A DNA stretch of 7,492 nucleotides from Actinomycetota bacterium (GTDB lineage Bacteria > Actinomycetota > Acidimicrobiia > Acidimicrobiales > Iamiaceae): assembly GCA_017882935.1 (NCBI GenBank), contig JADGOP010000103.1:1-7492 (forward strand). The letters are read 5' to 3'. A model generated the notes under the pieces. That model was not told the origin of the DNA and ran no database searches. It saw only the letters and a program-made list of their open reading frames with translations. The position numbers and the translations under genes are program-made. Shown here in pieces: positions 1 to 5,404 of this stretch. Every line of letters starts with the position of its first letter. The stretch's first letter is position 1.

Positions 1-40
1 AGCTCATCGACAGAGTGTGCCCCTTGGAGCGGCGTGGGTC

Positions 41-760
41 TCAGGTGAAGATGTTGAGCCACTCCTCGACCGTCTGCGGACGGAAGACCACGTTGCGGCT
101 GCGAGTCTCACCCATCGAGGCGAAGGGCTTCTCGGAGTAGAGGTGGCCCGGGTACAGCACCGCGTCGTCGGGGACCTTGGCCAGCTTCTGCGTGAGGCTC
201 TCGTACATCTGCTCGGGGTTGCTGCCCGGCAGGTCGGTGCGGCCGCAGCCGTTGAGGAACAGCGTGTCGCCGGAGATGAGGTGCCCCTCGACCAGGAAGC
301 ACTGGCTTCCGGGCGTGTGGCCGGGGGTGTGGATCAGGGTGATCGGGATGTCGCCCACCATCACCGTGTCGCCGCTGGCGTGGCCCGAGAGGTCGGAGGT
401 GGCGACGTCGGTGGACTTCACGATCCACTCCACCTCGTCGTCCTGGACGTGGATCGGCACCGGCTGGGTGGCGAGCACCTCGCGGATGCCCTTGATGGGG
501 TTGCCCCACAGGTCCCCGCCCACGTGGTCGGCGTGGTAGTGGGTGGCGAGCACACCGGTGAGGCGCATGTCGTCGGCGGCCAGCACCGCGAGGGCCCCGT
601 CGATGTCGTAGGCCAGGTCGATGGCCATGGCCTCGCCGGTCTCGCGGTCGCCGATGAGGTAGACGAAGTTGACCATCTGCTCGGCCACGTGGTCGCCCTC
701 GGCGATGTCGAGCCCCGCGAGGAGCTGGCGGAAGTAGAAGCGGTCGGTGTCGACGGTCAT
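41..760 (-). CDS. MBL-fold metallohydrolase, glyoxalase II / persulfide dioxygenase-like
   Basis: A 239-residue cytosolic metallo-beta-lactamase-fold hydrolase with no signal peptide or membrane segment. The metal-binding motif THYHADH lies at residues 73-79 (H74, H76, D78, H79). Further ligands are H148 in TPGHTPGS, D165 in SGDTLF and H206 in YPGHLY, so both metal-site sets are present. The GCGRTD segment (171-176) directly after the Asp ligand is typical of glyoxalase II and of ETHE1-type persulfide dioxygenases. The family therefore hydrolyses thioesters or oxidises glutathione persulfide-like thiols; the substrate here cannot be read from sequence, and actinobacteria often use mycothiol instead of glutathione. 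The ATG start at 760 fits the family N-terminus. It sits 7 nt downstream of a TACGAT box, so the transcript may be leaderless, although a GGAG lies very close (2 nt) to the ATG. The gene is divergent from the ketopantoate-reductase gene. The family call is firm; the exact reaction is open. Confidence 0.9.
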   Translation of the reverse strand: MTVDTDRFYFRQLLAGLDIAEGDHVAEQMVNFVYLIGDRETGEAMAIDLAYDIDGALAVLAADDMRLTGVLATHYHADHVGGDLWGNPIKGIREVLATQPVPIHVQDDEVEWIVKSTDVATSDLSGHASGDTVMVGDIPITLIHTPGHTPGSQCFLVEGHLISGDTLFLNGCGRTDLPGSNPEQMYESLTQKLAKVPDDAVLYPGHLYSEKPFASMGETRSRNVVFRPQTVEEWLNIFT

Positions 761-767
761 GGCTCCG

Positions 768-773
768 ATCGTA
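768..773 (-). promoter_or_regulatory. Candidate -10 box (leaderless promoter) of the MBL hydrolase gene
   Basis: Read on the minus strand this is TACGAT, matching the TANNNT -10 pattern. It ends 7 nt before the ATG at 760, so transcription would begin at or next to the start codon. No good -35 element is seen at 16-18 nt upstream, where the sequence reads around CCCACAG. The call rests on the -10 match and its spacing only. Confidence 0.35.
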
Positions 774-796
774 CGGCCGAAGCAAATGTTCTGTGG

Positions 797-820
797 GAAG
801 CCCCGGAAAACGGGTGCTTC
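797..820. other. Imperfect hairpin in the divergent 761-901 intergenic region
   Basis: The arms GAAGC and GCTTC enclose a second stem, CCCG/CGGG, around a GAAAA loop, with one bulged T on the 3' side. This gives nine base pairs over 24 bp. No T-tract follows on either strand and the site lies between two divergent starts, so it is not an ordinary terminator. It could be a transcription factor site or a structured 5' leader, or chance in GC-rich DNA. The rest of the 141-bp gap holds an 8-bp CCACGTGG palindrome at 882-889 and nothing else clear. Confidence 0.3.
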
Positions 821-901
821 TGGGGGTCAGTTCGCCTGAGCGGGGGGCGCGTGGACCTGGCGACGACTCGTTCGGAAGGTCCCACGTGGTAGGTACGGGG
901 G

Positions 902-1864
902 GTGACCCAGCGCCGCTACGCCGTGATCGGGACGGGCGCGGTGGGCGGGTTCTACGGGGCCCGGCTGGCCGCGGCCGGGCACGAGGTGCACTTCCTGGCC
1001 CGGTCCGACGCGGAGGTGCTGCGCCGCGAGGGGCTGCGCGTGGAGTCGGTCGACGGCGACATCACCCTGCCCGAGGTGTCGGTGTGCACCGACCCGGCCG
1101 ACCTTCCCGCCGTCGACGTGGTCCTGGTCACCGTCAAGACCACGGCCAACGGCTCGCTCGGCCGGCTGCTGGGGCCGCTCGACGCCCCGGGGCGCATCGT
1201 GGTGGCGATGCAGAACGGGCTCGGGGTCGACGACCAGGCGGCTGCGGCGGCCCCTGCCGCCACGGTCCTTGGCGGGCTGTGCTTCGTGTGCGCCACCCGC
1301 GAGCGGCCCGGCTTCGTGCGGCACCTCGACTTCGGCGCGGTGAGCCTCGGCGAGCGGACGTCCGACGGCACCGCGGCGGGCATCACCGACGCGGTCGGAG
1401 CGGTGGGCGCCGATCTGGAGGCGGCCGGCATCGAGGTGCGCGAGCGTCCCGACCTGCTGGCCGCCCGGTGGCAGAAGCTCATGTGGAACATGCCCTACAA
1501 CGGCCTGTCGGTGGTCCTCGACGCCGGCACCGACCAGCTCCAGGCCGACCCCTCCAGCCGCGCGCTCGTCACGCGGCTGATGCGCGAGGTCGAAGCGGCC
1601 TCGGTGGCCATCGGGCACCCGGTGGGTGACGGCTTCGTCGACCAGATGCTCGAGTACACCGACCGCATGACGCCCTACGCGCCGAGCATGAAGCTCGACC
1701 ACGAGGCGGGTCGCCCCATGGAGCTGGCCGCCATCTACGACGAGCCGCTCCGCGTCGCCGCGGCGGCCGGGGCGCCCATGCACGAGCTGACGGCGCTGGC
1801 CGATCAGCTCCACTTCCTCGACGGCGACCGGGGTCAGTCGGCGGCCGAGCGGACGGTGCCGTAG
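902..1864 (+). CDS. panE: 2-dehydropantoate 2-reductase (ketopantoate reductase) family protein
   Basis: A 320-residue cytosolic NADPH-dependent reductase of usual family length. In pantothenate and CoA synthesis this family reduces 2-dehydropantoate to pantoate. The N-terminal Rossmann motif is GTGAVGG (residues 10-16). VTVKT (77-81), QNGLG (104-108) and RWQKLMWN (189-196, catalytic Lys K192) follow. The C-terminal substrate-binding stretch includes PSMKLD (261-266) and GRPMELAAI (270-278, with E274). GTG at 902 is the only workable start, because an in-frame TAG lies at 890-892 and the nucleotide-binding motif begins ten codons in. No clear Shine-Dalgarno is seen, and a TAGGTA at 890-895 would fit a leaderless transcript only weakly. 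No other pantothenate gene lies in the window, and the family has paralogues acting on other 2-oxoacids, so the symbol reflects family rather than proven role. The last 31 bp overlap the convergent Ni/Co permease gene. Confidence 0.87.
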   Translation: MTQRRYAVIGTGAVGGFYGARLAAAGHEVHFLARSDAEVLRREGLRVESVDGDITLPEVSVCTDPADLPAVDVVLVTVKTTANGSLGRLLGPLDAPGRIVVAMQNGLGVDDQAAAAAPAATVLGGLCFVCATRERPGFVRHLDFGAVSLGERTSDGTAAGITDAVGAVGADLEAAGIEVRERPDLLAARWQKLMWNMPYNGLSVVLDAGTDQLQADPSSRALVTRLMREVEAASVAIGHPVGDGFVDQMLEYTDRMTPYAPSMKLDHEAGRPMELAAIYDEPLRVAAAAGAPMHELTALADQLHFLDGDRGQSAAERTVP

Positions 1865-2928
1865 CGCTCGTCGATGTGGCGCCAGCGGTAGAGCAGCACC
1901 GAGCCGATCCAGCAGGCGATGAACGTGGCGACGATGAAGTACCCGAGCAGCTCGAAGTCGAGGCCCGCCAGCCAGTCCCAGAAGGCGCCGTGGAGGTGGG
2001 CGTGGTCGGAGATGACCTGGAGGTACTCGACGATGCCGATCGCGCCGGCCACGAACACGCCGAGCGCCACCGTGGCGAGGTTGTAATAGACCTTGCGGAT
2101 CGGGTGCGAGAACGCCCAGTCGTAGGCCTTCGCCATGAACACCCCATCGGTGGTGTCCATCAGCGACATGCCGGCGGCGAACAGCAGTGGCAGGGCGACG
2201 ACCGCACCGATGGGTGGGCTCCCGTGGTGCGACGCGCTACCGGTCGCGGCCGCGGTCGTGAGGGCCAGCAGGCCGACCTCTGACGCGGTGTCGAAGCCGA
2301 GGCCGAAGAGGAAGCCGACGGGGTACATGTGCCATGAGTCCGACAGCACGTGGCGCCACCGGCCGCCGAGGATGCGGTTGATGAACCCCCGCTGCTGCAT
2401 CAGCTCGTCGAGGTGCTCGGGGTCGTAGAGCCCGGTCTTGGCCTTGCGCCACACGTCGATCACCCCGAGCAGGATGAAGAAGTCGACGATGGCGATGGCG
2501 ATGAGGAACGTGCCCGACACGGTGGCGCCGATCGTGCCGCCGAAGGTCTGGAACGCAGGCAGGTGGCGTCGGACCGCGTCCGCCGAGGCGGCGATGGCGA
2601 TGGCGAGGGCCACCACCACCGTCGAGTGGCCGAGCGAGAAGAAGAAGCCCGTGCCGAGCGGCTTCTTGCCCTGCTGCATGAGGAACCGGGTGGTGTCGTC
2701 GACGGCCGAGATGTGGTCGGCGTCGAAGGCGTGGCGCAGCCCGAAGCTGTAGGCGAGGCCACCGGCCCCTGCATAGGCCGGGCCGAGGCGGCTCCCGTAG
2801 GTCAGGAAGAGGCCCCACCCCGCCACGTGCAACGCGATGATCACGCCGTAGAAGCCACCGAGCCGCGCCCACTCGCCCGTCGTGAACGAGCCGGTCAGCC
2901 GCTCGAGCCTCGAGCCTCGGGTGCTCAT
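1834..2928 (-). CDS. NiCoT-family (HoxN/NixA-type) nickel/cobalt permease
   Basis: A 364-residue, eight-helix inner-membrane permease for high-affinity Ni2+ and/or Co2+ uptake. The family signature HX4DH appears as RHAFDADHI (residues 65-73) in the second hydrophobic segment. The other conserved motifs are also present: FSLGHSTVVV (97-106), LGFDTASEVGLL (210-221) and GMSLMDTTDGVF (253-264). Hydrophobic segments fall near 24-44, 50-75, 92-116, 130-156, 200-228, 238-262, 280-305 and 325-348. The ATG at 2928 was chosen because the open frame upstream is antisense to the PaaX-family gene and its sequence is compositionally unlike a protein, while residues 10-30 match a normal NiCoT start. Ni versus Co preference cannot be told from sequence. 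It is the last gene of the minus-strand block, 61 bp after the regulator gene, and overlaps the convergent reductase gene by 31 bp. LarC, a nickel-handling enzyme, lies nearby at 6451-7492. Confidence 0.93.
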   Translation of the reverse strand: MSTRGSRLERLTGSFTTGEWARLGGFYGVIIALHVAGWGLFLTYGSRLGPAYAGAGGLAYSFGLRHAFDADHISAVDDTTRFLMQQGKKPLGTGFFFSLGHSTVVVALAIAIAASADAVRRHLPAFQTFGGTIGATVSGTFLIAIAIVDFFILLGVIDVWRKAKTGLYDPEHLDELMQQRGFINRILGGRWRHVLSDSWHMYPVGFLFGLGFDTASEVGLLALTTAAATGSASHHGSPPIGAVVALPLLFAAGMSLMDTTDGVFMAKAYDWAFSHPIRKVYYNLATVALGVFVAGAIGIVEYLQVISDHAHLHGAFWDWLAGLDFELLGYFIVATFIACWIGSVLLYRWRHIDERYGTVRSAAD

Positions 2929-2989
2929 GTCAGGCAGGCCCCGACCCGGTGTCCATGCGGGGCAAGGTAGTCCCGCGCCCCGGAGCAGC

Positions 2990-3826
2990 TCAGTGTTGCG
3001 TCTGGAACCAGGTGCGCCAGGCGTCCTTGAACGTGGCGTCGTAGCGCTCGTAGCCGGCTCGCAGCTCGGCTCCGGGCCAGTCGGCGGGCAGCAGCTCGGC
3101 CGGGAGCAGCGGGTCGGCCTGGAAGTGGCGGAGCACGGCCGCCGACACGACGAACGCCGGCCCGAGCACCTCGACGGCACCACCGGCAAGCAGCGGTTGG
3201 AGCGCCCCGATAGCGGCGAGGAGCGCGCGGCCGCGGTCGGCCCACGCGGGGAGGTCCCAGAGGTCGCGAGCGAGCGCGGCGTCGTCACGGTCGGGTCGGG
3301 CGACCGAGCGCTCGCACTGCGCGAGGACCACGGCGTGGGCGTCGGGCAGCGACGCCAGGTGCGACCGCGGCAGGTTGTCGGGTCGCATCCACACCCCCTC
3401 GCGGCGCTCGGCCAGGCGGAGGGCGGTGGCCGCGGTGCGGAGCGCAGCGCGCTCCGAGGTGCGGCGGTCGCCGACGACGACGACCTCGACCACCCACGCG
3501 CTGTGCCAGGCCCGCGTGGTGCCGGCGCGGCTCAGCGACTGCCGCGTCTGGCGGCCGAGGAGCGTCCCGGCGAGGCGGTACCCGTCGCCGTCGGGCTCCA
3601 GGGCCCCGCTCGCGACGAGGCGTGACAACGCGACCCGGGTGGTGCCCTGTGCGATCCCGAACAGCTCACCCGAGCGCACGATCAGCCGGGTGGGGAGGCG
3701 CGGCGGGTCGACGCCGAGAAGGGTGCTGGCGATGACCGAGCGGGCGGTCAGCGGTCGTTCGTCGTCGGTGATGTTGCGGACCGCGGCGGGCAGGCGGCCC
3801 GGGATCGTCGACGCTCGGGCAGCCAC
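2990..3826 (-). CDS. PaaX-family transcriptional regulator
   Basis: A 278-residue DNA-binding protein. An N-terminal winged-helix region (about 27-95) contains LPTRLIVRSGELFGI (44-58), TTRVALSRLVASGAL (62-76), GYRLAG (82-87) and a following RQ..Q segment, as in PaaX. The central part (about 105-180) matches the PaaX middle domain in length. The C-terminal domain ends with DPLLPAELLPADWPG (238-252) and a Y..Y...F...W pattern (259-270), a PaaX hallmark. PaaX of Escherichia coli represses phenylacetate catabolism and responds to phenylacetyl-CoA; no phenylacetate genes are in this window, so the ligand here is unknown. The GTG start at 3826 is only 10 bp after the VKOR stop codon and has only a weak AGG upstream, so translation is probably coupled to VKOR. 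It may regulate its own operon, including the Ni/Co permease 61 bp downstream, but no operator was identified. Confidence 0.87.
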   Translation of the reverse strand: MAARASTIPGRLPAAVRNITDDERPLTARSVIASTLLGVDPPRLPTRLIVRSGELFGIAQGTTRVALSRLVASGALEPDGDGYRLAGTLLGRQTRQSLSRAGTTRAWHSAWVVEVVVVGDRRTSERAALRTAATALRLAERREGVWMRPDNLPRSHLASLPDAHAVVLAQCERSVARPDRDDAALARDLWDLPAWADRGRALLAAIGALQPLLAGGAVEVLGPAFVVSAAVLRHFQADPLLPAELLPADWPGAELRAGYERYDATFKDAWRTWFQTQH

Positions 3827-3836
3827 GCGGCCGAGC

Positions 3837-4376
3837 CTATTGGGGTGCGACGGCGGCTCCGGCGCCTGCCGGCTCGCGGTCCTGCCCGGCCGGGTCGTGT
3901 CGCTCCGGCGGGGCCAGGGCGGTGCCCAGTGCCGTGAGCCCGAAGAGGGCGATGGTCACGACGTGCACCGCGGTGCAGTACAGGCAGATGGCGTCGAGGC
4001 GGAAGAGCTCGACGTAGACGAGCCACAGCACCGCAGCGACGCCGATGAGGCTCCAGGCCAGGCGCGCCCGGCGGCGGGCTGGGCTCGGGGCCCGCCAGGC
4101 CCGCGGCAGCTGCAGCGGGAGCATCGCGACGAAGTAGAGGAGGCCGCCGAGCGCCACCGGTACCCCCAGCACCACCGAGTAGCTGCTCCCGGTCACCTTG
4201 GTGCAGTTGATGACGCCGGTCTCGGCGCACGCCAGCACCGACGCGGTCGTGTAGTGGGCGACGGTGAGGTAGGTGCCGAGCGCGATGCCGAGCACCGACA
4301 GAGCGCTGCCCGCGAGTGCCACCCAGCCGGGCACCGGCGCCTCGCGGTCGGTGCCGTCAGCTCGTGGTGAAGGCAC
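3837..4376 (-). CDS. VKOR-family (vitamin K epoxide reductase-like) membrane oxidoreductase
   Basis: A 179-residue integral membrane protein. Bacterial VKOR homologues re-oxidise a DsbA-like thiol oxidase and pass electrons to quinone, replacing DsbB. Hallmarks are the loop cysteine pair C50/C58 (ACAETGVINCTKV), nearby serines (64, 65, 67), GVPVALGG (71-78) and the active-site CLYC (C131/C134). Hydrophobic helices lie near 17-40, 66-90, 106-125 and 131-153. There is no fused thioredoxin domain, so a separate partner is expected; the upstream DUF929 gene fits. The GTG at 4376 overlaps the DUF929 gene by 20 bp and lacks a Shine-Dalgarno. A second GTG at 4334 (codon 15) has GAGG five bases upstream, clears the overlap and would give 165 residues while keeping all helices. 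The start is therefore uncertain; the family is not. Confidence 0.9.
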   Translation of the reverse strand: MPSPRADGTDREAPVPGWVALAGSALSVLGIALGTYLTVAHYTTASVLACAETGVINCTKVTGSSYSVVLGVPVALGGLLYFVAMLPLQLPRAWRAPSPARRRARLAWSLIGVAAVLWLVYVELFRLDAICLYCTAVHVVTIALFGLTALGTALAPPERHDPAGQDREPAGAGAAVAPQ

Positions 4377-5247
4377 GGCAGACGTTCGCGGGCTTGTTGC
4401 CGGTCAGCGAGCACAACCGCGCCACGAAGGCGCCGGCCGTGGCGTTCACGGCCTTGGCCACGTCGGAGCCCGGGTCGTGCATGGCCGCGGCGATCTGGCT
4501 CATGGTCTTGCCCTGCAGGACCGAGGGGCTGAAGGAGGCGCCTGACTGGACGGCCTTGCCGCCGAACAGGATGAACGGGATCGACCCAGCCGAGCTCGAC
4601 GACACGTAGGGAGGCGCGTCGTAGGTGCCGAGCAGCTTCTGCTGGCCGGCCGTGAGGGTGTCGAGCGGGCTGTAGGCGTTGCCGTCGACCTGGTTGGTCT
4701 GGGTCTCGACGCCCTGGAAGGCGAGGTACGGGCTGGTGTACGTGGCGCCGTGGAACGAGAACGTGGCGGTGTCGGGGTAGACGTCGATGGAGGAGGAGTG
4801 CGTGGCGCCCAGGCCGTGGAACGTCCCGAACTTCGACAGCGCGGTGACCATGGCCCACCGTTCGGCGGCACAGAACGGGCAGTACTCCGCGCCGACGTAG
4901 AGCACGAGCGGCTTGCCGTCCTTCGTGACCGCGGCGCCGCCGATCGGCGCCAGTCCGGTCGGGGGCGGCGAGGCGGCACGGGCCAGGCTCGCCGTGGGCA
5001 CGGACCCGACCGCGGCCACGACCGAGGCGGGGGCCTTCGTGGTGGGGGCGGCCGTGTTGGTCTTGTGCCCCGAGCTGACCTTGGCGATCACCAGCCCGGC
5101 GACGAGCGCGACCACGAGCCCGGTCATGAGCAGGGCGTTGCGCACCCGTTGTCGCTTGGCCTGTGCCGCGCGCGCCGCGGCGGCCGAGGGTCGCTTCGGC
5201 TGCGGTCGTCGGGCCTGACGTGCTCGTTGGGTGGTGGGGGTGGCCAC
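4357..5247 (-). CDS. Membrane-anchored thioredoxin-like DUF929 family protein
   Basis: A 296-residue protein with a very basic N-terminus (residues 7-36), one hydrophobic anchor (about 37-57), a low-complexity Ala/Thr/Pro linker (about 60-105) and a C-terminal domain outside the membrane. The domain opens with VLYVGAEYCPFCAAERWAM (115-133); its CPFC (C123/C126) looks like a thioredoxin active site. SIPFILFGG (222-230) resembles the cis-proline region of thioredoxin folds. A second cysteine pair, C279/C290, lies in LCSLTGNKPANVC near the end. I recognise this as DUF929, best known from archaea and some actinobacteria, without an established function. An exported thiol-disulfide oxidoreductase partnered with VKOR is inferred. 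The GTG at 5247 is supported by AGGAGG six bases upstream; the open frame continues further but runs antisense into the desaturase gene. It is the first gene of the minus-strand block. Confidence 0.85.
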   Translation of the reverse strand: MATPTTQRARQARRPQPKRPSAAAARAAQAKRQRVRNALLMTGLVVALVAGLVIAKVSSGHKTNTAAPTTKAPASVVAAVGSVPTASLARAASPPPTGLAPIGGAAVTKDGKPLVLYVGAEYCPFCAAERWAMVTALSKFGTFHGLGATHSSSIDVYPDTATFSFHGATYTSPYLAFQGVETQTNQVDGNAYSPLDTLTAGQQKLLGTYDAPPYVSSSSAGSIPFILFGGKAVQSGASFSPSVLQGKTMSQIAAAMHDPGSDVAKAVNATAGAFVARLCSLTGNKPANVCRAFTTS

Positions 5248-5253
5248 GGAGGT

Positions 5254-5259
5254 CCTCCT
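5254..5259 (-). promoter_or_regulatory. Strong Shine-Dalgarno deciding the DUF929 start
   Basis: AGGAGG on the minus strand, six bases before the GTG at 5247. It fixes that GTG as the start within a longer open frame. It is the only strong ribosome binding site seen among the gene starts in the window. The motif is part of an 11-bp inverted repeat (GGAGG-A-CCTCC, 5248-5258), which might weakly mask it in the mRNA. Confidence 0.75.
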
Positions 5260-5357
5260 GGCGCGTGGCGTGCGGCTCGTGCCCACGCGCTCCTGATGGA
5301 CCCAGTCGACACCTTTCGGGGAAAAGTTCCGGTCAAGGCGAGGTGCGGGGGCACCCG

Positions 5358-5375
5358 GTGTTACAGCTGTGACAC
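5358..5375. promoter_or_regulatory. 18-bp palindromic candidate operator upstream of the desaturase
   Basis: GTGTTACAGCTGTGACAC is an inverted repeat in which eight of nine base pairs are symmetric; only the fifth pair fails. It is AT-richer than the DNA around it and overlaps the candidate -35 hexamer of the desaturase promoter, as expected for a repressor site. Size and symmetry suit a dimeric regulator such as a TetR-family protein. No such regulator is encoded in the window. Confidence 0.55.
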
Positions 5376-5397
5376 GGATGGCGTGAACATGTAAGAT
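5369..5397 (+). promoter_or_regulatory. Candidate promoter of the desaturase, leaderless
   Basis: The -35 hexamer GTGACA (5369-5374) is separated by 17 bp from the -10 hexamer TAAGAT (5392-5397). Transcription would start about 7 nt further on, at or next to the GTG at 5405. No Shine-Dalgarno precedes that GTG, which agrees with a leaderless mRNA. The rest of the 157-bp divergent gap (5248-5404) shows a TTGACC on the minus strand (5336-5331), but no matching -10 for the DUF929 gene. Confidence 0.5.
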
Positions 5398-5404
5398 TGA
5401 CACC

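Noticed and set aside
882..889. CCACGTGG palindrome upstream of panE
   Set aside because: An isolated 8-bp palindrome without extended symmetry is expected by chance in several places in 7.5 kb of GC-rich DNA.
17..892. Long plus-strand open frame opposite the MBL hydrolase gene
   Set aside because: Its Val/Gly/His/Asp-rich composition without motifs marks it as a shadow of the minus-strand gene, which has all catalytic residues.
2488..2611. Two similar GCGATGGCGATGG runs in the permease gene
   Set aside because: They encode Ala-Ile-Ala-Ile stretches in two adjacent membrane helices; amino acid composition explains them.
2902..2920. 7-bp tandem repeat CTCGAGC in about 2.5 copies
   Set aside because: It lies within the permease N-terminal codons (Arg/Leu/Glu) and is short enough to be chance in GC-rich coding DNA.
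2350..2970. Plus-strand open frames opposite the Ni/Co permease
   Set aside because: They have no hydrophobic segments or motifs and a composition typical of antisense frames in GC-rich DNA.
2929..3288. Upstream extension of the Ni/Co permease frame to an ATG at 3288 (120 extra residues)
   Set aside because: The extension is antisense to the well-supported PaaX-family gene, is Arg/Ser/Pro-rich like a shadow frame, and has no NiCoT counterpart.
5308..5336. Minus-strand TTGACC and GGAACTT as sigma70 or ECF promoter elements for DUF929
   Set aside because: TTGACC has no acceptable -10 at 16-18 bp (GGTGTC). GGAACTT to the following GTC is 13 bp, shorter than usual ECF spacing. A thiol-stress promoter is tempting but not supported.
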